Shown here: positions 32,794-41,530 of the stretch, piece after piece
Position numbering within the stretch: position 1 is the first letter of the stretch
Layout: every line of letters begins with the position of its first letter
Source of the DNA: Amanita rubescens
Taxonomy: Eukaryota; Basidiomycota; Agaricomycetes; Agaricales; Amanitaceae
DNA length: 64,000 nucleotides
Direction: 5' to 3'
Assembly (NCBI GenBank): GCA_015039365.1
Contig: WION01000021.1
Span: 62,001 to 126,000 of the forward strand
Program-made: the position numbers and the translations under genes
The notes under the pieces: model-generated
Database searches by the model: none
What the model was told of the DNA's origin: nothing
What the model saw: the letters and a program-made list of their open reading frames with translations, nothing else

Positions 32794-32805
32794 GGGCCCA
32801 TAACC
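32794..32805 (-). promoter_or_regulatory. Primer-binding site of F, complementary to initiator tRNA-Met anticodon arm
   Basis: On the minus strand GGTTATGGGCCC follows the 5' LTR directly. It complements GGGCCCAUAACC, the anticodon-arm sequence of eukaryotic initiator tRNA-Met, rather than a tRNA 3' end. Drosophila copia and yeast Ty5 prime with such an internal tRNA fragment, so F probably does the same. Confidence 0.75.
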
Positions 32806-33212
32806 TGACGAAGAAGACAGGTCTACGCGAGAGCGTGTCCACAGCATGAGCAGGTGCAATAGCTTACCTATTGCGATATGATCTTAGCACTACCCTTCGG
32901 CGTAGTAGTGATAGTAAGAGGAAGAGAATGGATTGTCCTATTCTACGATACAGGACAGGTTTATATACTAAGAGAGAACAAATATGTGTCTACATATGTG
33001 TAAGCGTATAGTATAGATGGGAAAGTATGGCGTGCTAAGCACACCATAAGATGTGATCATGAGTCTATCATGATGTCACTATGATATCATAATGAAGTCA
33101 TTATGATGTCATCTCTATGTCATACATAAAGGATGACGCATGCGATATGAGTAACATTGATTGTAGTCAATCAGTAGTTAATCATTCTATAAATATAATT
33201 CTATATTTAACA
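32806..33212 (-). repeat. 5' LTR of F
   Basis: 407 bp with no difference seen from 25079-25485. Between it and 31908 lies a leader of about 900 bp with no other recognisable gene. Confidence 0.95.
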
Positions 33213-33217
33213 ACGCC

Positions 33218-33563
33218 AATTTCTGCCACCCCGGAAACCCTCGGCGACCCCATCGCCGAAGTCTTTATCATTTCCGAGCCATCTGGCATCCCAACAGCTG
33301 CCATTCCGAGACCTGATTCTGCCGAAATTCCGACTGCCGCCCTGACCACCTGCACGATTGAAGAAAGCGAGATGAGAAGAACCCACCCACCACTTCCCTT
33401 CTACTTCCTATCACCATCCGATCTCCCCGTCCTGACCAGGAGGTCAGTATTAAAAGTACCCAGGAGGTGTAACGAGCCGATTCCGGCTACGTTGGAACCG
33501 ATCTCCGAAACCTTCCGAAGCTCCCCGAAGCACTCCGAGCCTATGCTCGATCCCGGAGGATGA
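33218..33563 (+). CDS. gag: Gag of element E, segment 3 of 3
   Basis: Continues the E frame after F (codon CC|A across the duplication). About 83 residues come from the element body, then the frame runs into the 3' LTR and stops at 33561-33563. The nucleotide sequence of this part matches the region around the start of the antisense gene in C read from the other strand, so the tail of the protein is probably a by-product of the deletion that created E. Confidence 0.7.
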
Positions 33564-33864
33564 TCGTTTGTGTTTGGACGCATGCACAGGCCTCGGACTC
33601 GGTGCAGGATTCATCACATGGTCACCTCGTGCCTCCGTAGTATATATACCATTGTGTACGTAGTTGTAGTTAGCAAATTATCACCCCATTACTGCTCCGA
33701 GTTCGATTCCTTTCGTTCCCTTCGTTCCTCGGTGCTTCGGACACCTTCCACTCATTCACCTTCGCATTCGGCACCCTCTCTGCCTCCGAGGCACCCCCAG
33801 GACTGACCTCCGAAGCCCCTTTGGCTGAACGCACTTCCGCATCGGCCTTCTTCTGATCGTTTCA
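33468..33864 (+). repeat. 3' LTR of E
   Basis: 397 bp, TGTAACGAGCCGATTCC to CTGATCGTTTCA. Full-length relatives are the solo copy at 46215-46614 and the partial copy at 45376-45594. Confidence 0.93.
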
Positions 33865-33868
33865 ACGC

Positions 33869-34264
33869 TTCTGTCAACGACGACAATTTTAATGTGCCTG
33901 CACCTGATATCCCTGGTATTGACGTCATCTTAACGCACTACGCCATTCCTTCCTTCGTCGATCCGATAATTCGACGAGCCTTTTATCGAATCTGGACGTT
34001 ATTCACATCCTGGACCTTTGCCAACAACTATCTGTTCATCTTGAATAGATATGTTCGCCCTGATCTGATGGCCCTCGTTAACGTCATCATTAATCTCACC
34101 CGCCGGTTCCGAGAACCGCAACGCAACCGCTGGATCACCCTGATGATCTGGAACAATATTCATTGGTTTTGTGACTTACGAGGAGACGTATACCTCGAAG
34201 AAGCAACCCGTCTTACCACTGCCGGACATCGTCACCATTTCATCCAACCAACATGACAACCCGC
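33869..34264 (+). pseudogene. Third ORF of G1 (ORF3), part 2 of 3
   Basis: Continues the frame of 12121-13007 after removal of E. It encodes a hydrophobic/aromatic-rich segment (many W, F, Y, I and Arg) that could be a folded helical domain. TGA at 34254-34256 interrupts it just before J; the frame resumes unchanged beyond J, so the TGA looks like a decayed CGA. Confidence 0.65.
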
Positions 34265-34603
34265 TGAAACAACGAAACGGAGGTTGCGTTGGGTGCAACC
34301 TCCGAGGCTCGGTGTTTGCTGAGCGAGTTCGGCAGCACCGAAAGGTGCTCGCCCAACTTCGGTCGCACTCTCGGGGCTCAGGAACTTAGATGCGAAGTGA
34401 GGGGAAAGTAAACTGTATAAAACTAACTACGACAGGGTATATAAACTACATGCCTCGTGTGCTACGTGCGTAATACGGTCCGAAACATATCCGATACCGA
34501 GTCTCGGAGCTCCGATCCGAGGTTCCGAGTCTCGGAAGCTTGAGCGAGGGTTTCGGCGAGGTTTGAGTGTCGATTCCAACGTACCTGGAATCGGTACGTT
34601 ACA
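34265..34603 (-). repeat. 3' LTR of J
   Basis: 339 bp. On the minus strand it starts TGTAACGTACCGATTCC and ends GTTGTTTCA. It differs from the 5' copy at very few sites. Confidence 0.9.
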
Positions 34604-36080
34604 CCTGCTGGGAACTTTTAAACGTTGACGTCCTCGTCAACCTGCGTCGCGTTGGCGAAGACCGAGATAGGACGTCGGAAGCGAGAGGAGTGTCGGCGAG
34701 GAGGGGATGGGACGTCGGAGATGAGGCGTAGTGTCGGCCGAGTAGCAGAGGCCGGTGGTGGCGTAGACAAAGTGTTGGCGGGGTCCGTGCATGTGTAGAT
34801 AGTCGATGATTCAAATAAGGAGTCGGCAGTGGCGATGAGGGGCTCAGTGGTCGTCGGTAGTCTCGGAAGTGGTCGGCGTGATGTGGTGGCTGGTAGAGTG
34901 TAGGGGAGGGGCGTATCAAGGGTGCAGGGTAGTAGCAGCATGTTGGCGGTAGTCATTGTCGGCAGTAGAAAGTGAAAAGGTGTGGGTGCACATCCCACAT
35001 TTCCGGCCACCCCCGCTCGGTGAGGGGTGTACCTTGCGCTCCAGTAAATCATTCGGCGGCTCTGCGTGCTATAAAAAGGGTCCTAAGGTGATTCTGCGTT
35101 GTGCGTACTAATATCCGTTATCCAGAAACAACCCAACGTCCCCCACACTCCTATGGCGATTCGGGCTGGCTTGTTGAGGGGCTTGGTGCGGAAGGGATGC
35201 CGGTGGTGATGAGACGTGATGCTGAGGGTCCATTTGAGCATGGAATGCGCCGTTTGAACGAATACGGCTACGCCGTATACCGATCCTGGGGAGAAAAGAA
35301 AAAAAATGCTGAAAAAAAAAAGATTCTTGCTCGTGTGCCGAGGTGGAATGACGCCGGAGTGTATGAGGGTGCTGATAGTGTCCGAGAGGCATGGGACGTG
35401 GCGGCAGAAGGCTGTGGCGAGTGCGAGAAGAGAAACGAGGGGGAGGAACGTGGTCTACGCGTGTTGATGGGGGAAGGAGTGCGGCTCGGTTGGCGAATGA
35501 AGGGACAGGTTAGCGTGGAGCAATCGGCTGTACTTCGGAAGTATCCAATACACGAGGTGTGTGCAAGGGAAAGGCGTAGGCTGCGGATGGGCTGCGATGG
35601 CGGCTGATGGGGTCCGATAAGGCTGCAGCGGTGCTGGTAGGCTCCGATAGGGGAACGGGGCGCGTCAAGCTGTGGTCATCGAGTGATGGAGTGCAATGCA
35701 GAGGTGGTGCATGAGGCAGACACGTGCTGCAGTGCGGTGCGTGCAGATGGGCTGCGATGGCAGTTGATAGAGCTCGATGGGATCCGATAAGGGTGCAGCG
35801 AGCTGTAAACGTCGTGCAGAGGAATATCAGCACCTGGGGCAAAGCATGACTAGCAGATGGGAGCGGACGAGAGCCGGAAGCAGGCAGTGATGTCGTTGCG
35901 CATGCCGACGAGCTGGGTACAGATGCGGCGCGTTTGGCGGTAACCAACAGACGTATGAGAGCCGGAATGAGCTGATGGGGCCGTCCAAAAGAATAAAAGC
36001 CTCCGGGGCTGTGCGCAAGTGAAAGCGAGCGTGAATGAGCGTGAGTGCAACCCGAATTGGACCGAGCGGTGGGCTCCAGT
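34604..36080 (-). other. Interior of J, no gene seen
   Basis: Open frames up to about 200 codons exist on both strands (for example minus 36184-35510 and 35052-34618), but they overlap the LTR or each other and show only Ser/Pro/His-rich composition. Confidence 0.55.
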
Positions 36081-36419
36081 TGAAACAACGAAACGGAGGT
36101 TGCGTTGGGTGCAACCTCCGAGGCTCGGTGTTTGCCGAGCGAGTTCGGCAGCACCGAAAGGTGCTCGCCCAACTTCGGTCGCACTCTCGGGGCTCAGGAA
36201 CTTAGATGCGAAGTGAGGGGAAAGTAAACTGTATAAAACTAACTACGACAGGGTATATAAACTACATGCCTCGTGTGCTACGTGCGTAATACGGTCCGAA
36301 ACATATCCGATACCGAGTCTCGGAGCTCCGATCCGAGGTTCCGAGTCTCGGAAGCTTGAGCGAGGGTTTCGGCGAGGTTTGAGTGTCGATTCCAACGTAC
36401 CCGGAATCGGTACGTTACA
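36081..36419 (-). repeat. 5' LTR of J
   Basis: 339 bp. The start (36419 downward) forms the same hairpin as LTR-C but with paired changes: CGATTCC ... GGAATCG instead of CGGTTCC ... GGAACCG. Confidence 0.9.
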
Positions 36420-36423
36420 CCGC

Positions 36424-37354
36424 TTTAGACACTGGCATGGCCTGGATGCACGGACGCCCTGTATTTCCCCGCACTCCCGTCAATGCTACATTCGAACATA
36501 TTCGAACCCTTAGCGACCGTCTCAACCCAATGATGACTCCTGATGGTTGGGATGTAACTATACTATGACAACTACAAACGACGATTAACAATCTTGTATG
36601 GAGGCACGATCGTAACCCTAACAGACCTAATACCAGTAACGAATACCAAGACGCCGCCGTCATCGCACTTCAAACAGGACATACGATTGAAGGACGCAAT
36701 GTCCCTATCCCTGAAAATCCGACACGTCACACTATCTTTCACCTGCATGGACCTGACCCCTCAGCCGAACGATTGGTATCATTTGAACCAAATAACTTAG
36801 CCTTCGAAGGAGAAGATATCCCTGGAACTCAAGGCTGTTACATGTGCGGAGCCCCACATCACACTACCAAGCACCATCAACGACGAGAAATATGCCGAGG
36901 ACCGGTACATGAGGAAACCCCGCCTCCCACTTATCCAGACGCTATAACACAATCGTCGCTGCCCACGCCATTTGAACAAATCCCTGAAAGACGAATTTCT
37001 ACCGCTTCACCCGCTACTACTATCGATTCCGCCCAACTCGAACAAGGCGAACCTTCCCCGCTTATCGAAAGAAGACGACGAGGAACAAATACTCGTCCTC
37101 CGGGCAACCGCTTCACTACTACTACTACTGGACCTCCACCATCACGACGAAACCTTGGAAACCGCCGAAGCCAATCCACACGAGGACAGTCGACACGACC
37201 CGTCGCCACTATGACCGCCTCGAATACACGAGAAGAGCGACCGACTCTTCAAGAACGACTTACTGACAACCGCTGCCGCCGTCGTCATCCCTGGCAAGGA
37301 AATGAAGACTCTTACACCTACGACAGCGATGCCGAACACAATCGTGACACGTAG
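36424..37354 (+). pseudogene. Third ORF of G1 (ORF3), part 3 of 3
   Basis: Resumes the ORF3 frame after J and ends at the TAG of 37352-37354. TGA at 36566-36568 interrupts it, again a likely CGA decay product. The remaining part has a Cys/His cluster, C-Y-M-C-G-A-P-H-H then further His and a final Cys (about 36838-36895), that could bind zinc, then an Arg/Ser/Thr-rich disordered tail. The tail is conserved in the minus-strand G1-family copy at 59143-59366, so the frame is a regular part of this family, not a chance ORF. Confidence 0.7.
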
Positions 37355-37411
37355 TCACAAGTAAATTCAATATTCGGTGAATATTGGACTTCATATGTAG
37401 GAGGAGGGCTA

Positions 37412-37842
37412 TGTTACAAACGTACGTCATAGCCTATCTTTTCCTTTATCTTATCATCTATGTCATCCCTCCTACGTCATTGATTGCATATGCGTTCCTT
37501 CTGGAACATTCATCGTTTATCATATGCTATTCTATTTTATCACATGCATGTTGATTATCACATGTAAACCATTCCATTATCACATGTAGCTGTTTCGTTA
37601 TCACATGCATTCCTACTTACTATATTTGCGTATATACCTTGTACTATATAAACTACGCAAATATACGACTAGACCTCAGTCTAGTTTTAACAGTCAAAAT
37701 CTGTCTCGTTATCGTCTAAGCTCCCTTGAGGACTTATCCAATAACACTCTTATTCTTTGAACGTTCTTAAGTGCCGGAATTCCCTTGAGGAACCTACGGT
37801 ACCTGATAGGCTTGACTTATCAGTGAACGAACAAACGTAACA
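37412..37842 (+). repeat. 3' LTR of G1
   Basis: 431 bp, preceded by the purine tract AGGAGGAGGGCTA. It differs from the 5' LTR at four sites, three of them CpG sites that are TpG or CpA here. Confidence 0.95.
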
Positions 37843-37996
37843 GCCAACAGCCCACTGTGTGGCCCCTACATCCACCACTGACCCCAGCAACTACTCACTG
37901 TTGCACAAATTACTGCTGACTTTTGTTACTGATTGTAATCAGCAGCAGCTCCAACATCCTAAAACAAACCATTGAACTACACTGACCATCACCAGA

Positions 37997-39855
37997 CATC
38001 ATCGCATCTTGATCTCATACCACCACCTTCCTCTTTAGGAACATGCACCGACACCGCCCAGGACAGCCCTTGAACAGAAGTCGTGGTAGCTTTCCGCCTC
38101 ATATTCCACCGCGCGGACGGGGTTCTGGAGCCTCTGGCTCCGATGCCTCGTTTGGTGCGGATTCCCTAGATGCCCATATCGCAATGGATACTGGTGGGGA
38201 TGACCATCCCCCGACGACCCGACAACCGTCTCAGGAGGGCTCAGCCCACTCTGATGGTTTCCCCGACGCCCCGCACCGCTTTGGCTTCATTCATGAGGCC
38301 TGCGCGGACTTTCGCACCGCAATCGATGGGCTCCACGCCTCCGATCTCCCCCGAGATGTTCAAGAGTCGCTCGGACAAGTCTTGGCACCCTTTGCCCTGG
38401 CATTAGGAATAGAATCCTTTGTCGTTGGGGGCCGAAGGGTCACCGTGACTCGAGCTGCGGGCACTGTTGTGGAGGATCGCCCCCCTGAGGTGATCTCCAC
38501 GCCTGCCCCAATCCCACCTGCCACGTCAGAACCTCCCCCACCCACGGGGACGGCGTTCCCTGTGCCGCCTATCATCACGGACCCCGCCTATATTAGGATC
38601 AACAAGAAACGGCTTCTTGGCCGCCCTCCCCCCCCGCCTCCTGCCAGGCGTTCCTATGCTAGTGTTGCCGGCAAAGGCTCTGCTGCCCCCCCAATACAGC
38701 CTCCCCCTCATGGACCTTCAAAGCAGACCGCTAACATCAAGTCCTGCACTCGTCAGGGAACCAAGGCTTCGGCCTTGGTCCTTCGCTTCCGTCCCAGTCC
38801 CACTGGCGACATCATCCCCCCTCTCCCTGATGTTCAGAGGATCCTTGCCGGCTCCTCCCCTCCGCCTGCTCATGTAGGTTATACCTTGCGTGGCGATCTC
38901 CTGGTGCGTTTTCCCCAGGCAATCGGCCCTGAACTCAAGAAGGAGGTCATATCCCTCCTGTCCACTTTGCATGCGGGAGGCGTCCAGCTCCTCAGCCGGG
39001 ATACGACATCCCTTATCAAATTCATGCACGTCCCGACGCATCGCCTCAATGGGGGTGCGACTACATCTGACTGGCTCCACGCCACCGTTTCATCCCACCC
39101 CCGTTGGAAGGGGGTTCATTTCGTACAGCAGGCCCATTTCGTCATTCCCTCCGGCAAGACGATTGGCTACACCGCCACTGTGGTGGTTGAGGTCGCCGAC
39201 GACCGTGCTTCATCTGTCGCACGTCGCCTCCTCCAGACGGACGTCAACTTCGATGGCATCCCCTGTCGTGCCCGCCCTTGGGTCTTGCGCAAGGCCTCTC
39301 GCCAGTGTGGTATCTGCCTCCGGTGGGGCCACACTTCCCATGTCTGTTCGTCACGCCTTCCTTGGTGTGCCCTTTGCGCCAACTGTCACAGCACGGCCGT
39401 CCATGAGCAGGCAGTCCAACAGGACGTCACCATGGAAGACATCAAATGCATCAATTGCCGTGGGCCCCATCTCGCCATCTCGCGGGACTGCCCCTTCTTC
39501 ATCTCTAGATTCGACGACAAAGCGCTTGCCGCCCTGCAAGCCAAACGATTGAAGCAAGTCCGCCAGGCTCGCGATCAACGCCACCAAACCAAACAAACCG
39601 CCCGCGTCGCGGCGCGCTACGATGGCCTAGGCTTAGACTAGGTCCCCTCGTCCTTCCACGGCTCATAGCTCCTCTCTCGTCGACTTCGTCTGGGGGTGGA
39701 CTAGTTAAACACTGTATGCGGCCCTATGCCGACTTCGTGATTAGTATGAGTATTTAGCTTACGGGTTCTTTTCCTCACCTAGTGTAGGTTTTTTCCCAGA
39801 GTACCTCTGTGTGTTGTGGCAATACACTCGCCTTCTATTCAAAAAAAAAAAAAAA
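37997..39855 (+). mobile_element. ORF1-only non-LTR retroposon (half-LINE)
   Basis: Flanked by a perfect 13-bp duplication GACCATCACCAGA (37984-37996 and 39856-39868) and ending in 15 A residues (39841-39855). These are signatures of target-primed reverse transcription. It contains one open frame and a 3' UTR of about 200 bp, but no endonuclease or reverse transcriptase frame. It must have been mobilised by a full-length LINE elsewhere. Confidence 0.92.
38043..39641 (+). CDS. LINE ORF1-type nucleic-acid-binding protein
   Basis: 532 residues from ATG 38043, 46 bases inside the element, uninterrupted. The N-terminus is Gly/Pro/Arg-rich with an S-Y-A-S-V-A motif common in LINE ORF1 proteins. 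The middle (about residues 240-400) is a folded region that may be RRM-like. The C-terminus has a zinc knuckle C-G-I-C ... H ... C (about 39308-39350) followed by two further Cys/His clusters (C-A-L-C ... H; C-I-N-C ... H ... C) and a basic Gln/Arg-rich tail. It is expected to bind element RNA as a chaperone. The intact frame shows that the insertion is recent or the frame selected. Confidence 0.85.
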   Translation: MHRHRPGQPLNRSRGSFPPHIPPRGRGSGASGSDASFGADSLDAHIAMDTGGDDHPPTTRQPSQEGSAHSDGFPDAPHRFGFIHEACADFRTAIDGLHASDLPRDVQESLGQVLAPFALALGIESFVVGGRRVTVTRAAGTVVEDRPPEVISTPAPIPPATSEPPPPTGTAFPVPPIITDPAYIRINKKRLLGRPPPPPPARRSYASVAGKGSAAPPIQPPPHGPSKQTANIKSCTRQGTKASALVLRFRPSPTGDIIPPLPDVQRILAGSSPPPAHVGYTLRGDLLVRFPQAIGPELKKEVISLLSTLHAGGVQLLSRDTTSLIKFMHVPTHRLNGGATTSDWLHATVSSHPRWKGVHFVQQAHFVIPSGKTIGYTATVVVEVADDRASSVARRLLQTDVNFDGIPCRARPWVLRKASRQCGICLRWGHTSHVCSSRLPWCALCANCHSTAVHEQAVQQDVTMEDIKCINCRGPHLAISRDCPFFISRFDDKALAALQAKRLKQVRQARDQRHQTKQTARVAARYDGLGLD

Positions 39856-40102
39856 GACCATCACCAGATATGGGACATAGGCCCTTAGTCAATGAGACCA
39901 AAGACATGGCACCTTTTGGCAATTAACTTCAGTTTGGCTTAGTTTGGCATCATAATTCTTACATGTCCTTAATCACAAGATTTTTCTGCATTTTTCAAGA
40001 TTTTTTATAAACTTTTCAATTTTTGTCAAACTCATGTTTCGAAAGTATTTTGCAAATATCTCAAGTTTGGCATTGTTTGGCTTTACAATTCCTATATGGC
40101 AA

Positions 40103-40286
40103 GGATCATGTGATTTTTCTGCATTTTTTAAAGATTTTTTCAGATTTTATTATCAGTGGAAATATTGCCAAACAACACCAAACAAGTATGGCCAGGATCA
40201 TGTGATTTTTCTGCATTTTTTAAAGATTTTTTCGGATTTTATTATCAGTGTAAACAATGCCAAGCAATGCCAAACAGACAAACATA
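40103..40286 (+). repeat. Tandem duplication, 92-bp unit
   Basis: Two near-identical units beginning GGATCATGTGATTTTTCTGC (40103 and 40195). Confidence 0.75.
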
Positions 40287-40324
40287 ATGTAGAAAGACTA
40301 GTAAAATATGTTAACATTTTTTGT

Positions 40325-40440
40325 AACACATGTGGAATGTATGTGGAATGTATGTGGAATCCTCAGATTCTGTGGAATGAGTGTGGATTCCATGTGGAAT
40401 GGGGGGGGGAGTGGAAAGTACTGGGACTATTTTGAATCTA
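40325..40440. repeat. TGTGGAAT-rich dispersed repeat, copy 2
   Basis: Inverted relative of 2880-3090, sharing the poly-G border, the flanking GTGGAAAGTACT-like sequence and repeated ATGTGGAATG. Confidence 0.5.
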
Positions 40441-40559
40441 TTCTTAACAAGACAGCTATGGTGGATGACTTGACAAGGAGGTTGTACAAATTGTCTACTT
40501 TCTCACCAAGAAATTCTGTCAGAAAGTTATAGTACTGATCAACAAATATGAGGTGCGAA

Positions 40560-40872
40560 TGTCACACCCCTGTTTCACTCCTTGATACACCACATGCTTC
40601 GTGCATGTACAACTCATGTATTTAACCCTGTGCCCTATGACATCATACCCTATACCATAACCCTGTACCCTAGATAGTATATAAGTAGAGTAGTATGTAG
40701 TAGAACCCTAAGCAACAAGCTAGTCTTTCCTTGGACAGCTTGGTGCGACCCCTTCTTAACTTTGCCCTGACTCTTGACGAGTCTTGTATCTGCCCTCGCT
40801 GCTTGACACTGTCAGCAGTAGCTATAGAGTGATTGAGTCTTGTGTTGTGACACCTGTCTAAGGCTTGTGACA
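40560..40872 (+). mobile_element. Solo LTR, family L
   Basis: 313 bp starting TGTCACA and ending TGTGACA, with perfect duplications GCGAA (40555-40559 and 40873-40877) and a TATA box AGTATATAAG (about 40676). No other copy was seen in the window. Confidence 0.85.
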
Positions 40873-41103
40873 GCGAAACAATGGTGAACAGGAACAATGG
40901 GCAGGGCTTGAGGGATAAGGGCAATTCATGATGGTCAGTGTGAGTCTCCCCTTACAAGAAGCCAGCCTACCATGACTCTTGACAAGATGCTATGTGCACT
41001 ATATCCTTCTGGATATGCCATACTAGTACCTGCAGATTCTGATTCTGATGATGGCTGAAAATTTTCATTCAAATTACAAGATATGAAGAGGCTAAGGCTA
41101 GTG

Positions 41104-41530
41104 TTAGGATGCTAATCCTAATGGGACTGAGCTTGGGAATGAGGTTGCAGATGGGGCTGGATGGAGTTTGATGGAGTCTGGGACAAGGTGGGGAAAGGCT
41201 AGGCTTCAGTGTGTGAGCTGTGCCATACCTCGTGCATCTTGCCTAAACAACTAGGTACAGAGTCTGGTATGGAGTCCAGTGGGTGAGAACAAGGATGGGG
41301 ACAAGACATGAGAAGTGGGGTGAGCAATACAACAGGAGAGACAATCATTTTGAGGGGGTGGAAAGAATCGAAGAGAATCTAAGTTGATATTTGGACTACA
41401 GTATGTGTACAAGTGAGGTCTTATATACCTAGTCTGACAAGGGGTACTATGGCTGTCTGCTCTATTTCCCATATGGTTTCACTCCATGTCTCTATGGTTT
41501 CCTTGCTTAGCTAGTTTCACATAGTGTTTC
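41104..41530 (-). mobile_element. Decayed fragment of LTR family H
   Basis: Follows the sequence of 5567-6254 but nearly every CpG has become TpG or CpA and the far end is lost. It shows the mutational fate of old copies here. Confidence 0.75.

Larger units (their letters stand above)
25079..33212 (-). mobile_element. Intact Ty1/Copia element F, nested in E
   Basis: LTRs of 407 bp at 25079-25485 and 32806-33212 look identical and are flanked by ACGCC (25074-25078 and 33213-33217). It is transcribed on the minus strand: leader, a short pre-Gag frame, one 1948-codon Gag-Pol frame and a purine tract (AAGCGAAGGGGTG) before the 3' LTR at 25485. Identical LTRs and an undamaged long frame point to a very recent insertion and probable activity. 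Confidence 0.96.
13008..33864 (+). mobile_element. Gag-only LTR element E, nested in G1 ORF3
   Basis: Begins TGTAACGAGCC and ends CGTTTCA, with 4-bp duplications ACGC (13004-13007 and 33865-33868). After removal of D and F it is only about 2.3 kb. It encodes a Gag related to that of element C but no protease, reverse transcriptase or integrase, so it is non-autonomous. The primer-binding site TGGAGCCCACCG (13111-13122) and polypurine tract (AAAAGTACCCAGGAGG, 33452-33467) resemble those of C. The last 250 bp before its 3' LTR match the corresponding end of C, including the 5' part of C's antisense gene, so E looks like an internal-deletion derivative of the C lineage. Confidence 0.92.
34265..36419 (-). 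mobile_element. Non-coding LTR element J
   Basis: LTRs of 339 bp at 34265-34603 and 36081-36419, inverted relative to G1, with duplications CCGC (34261-34264 and 36420-36423). The interior (about 1.5 kb) encodes no recognisable domain. The primer-binding site on the minus strand (36078-36067) is the same TGGAGCCCACCG as in C, and the tract before its 3' LTR (AAAAGTTCCCAGCAGG) resembles that of E. It is a further non-autonomous member of the C group. Confidence 0.9.
6320..37842 (+). mobile_element. Ty3/Gypsy chromovirus G1, split by nested elements
   Basis: LTRs at 6320-6750 and 37412-37842 (both 431 bp) are flanked by GCCAA (6315-6319 and 37843-37847), proving that they belong to one insertion although they are 31 kb apart. 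Removing E (13008-33864) and J (34265-36419) and their duplications leaves about 8.5 kb: leader, pre-Gag frame, Gag, Pol with chromodomain, then a third long frame. The LTRs differ at only four sites, all C/T or G/A and three of them at CpG. The copy is inactivated by several in-frame TGA codons and one frameshift. Confidence 0.95.
39869..40559. other. Intergenic AT-rich DNA, no gene seen
   Basis: Contains the tandem duplication and the TGTGGAAT repeat listed separately. No coding support. Confidence 0.5.

Noticed and set aside
34618..36184. Open frames inside element J as cargo genes
   Set aside because: They overlap on both strands, run into the LTR and show only biased composition.
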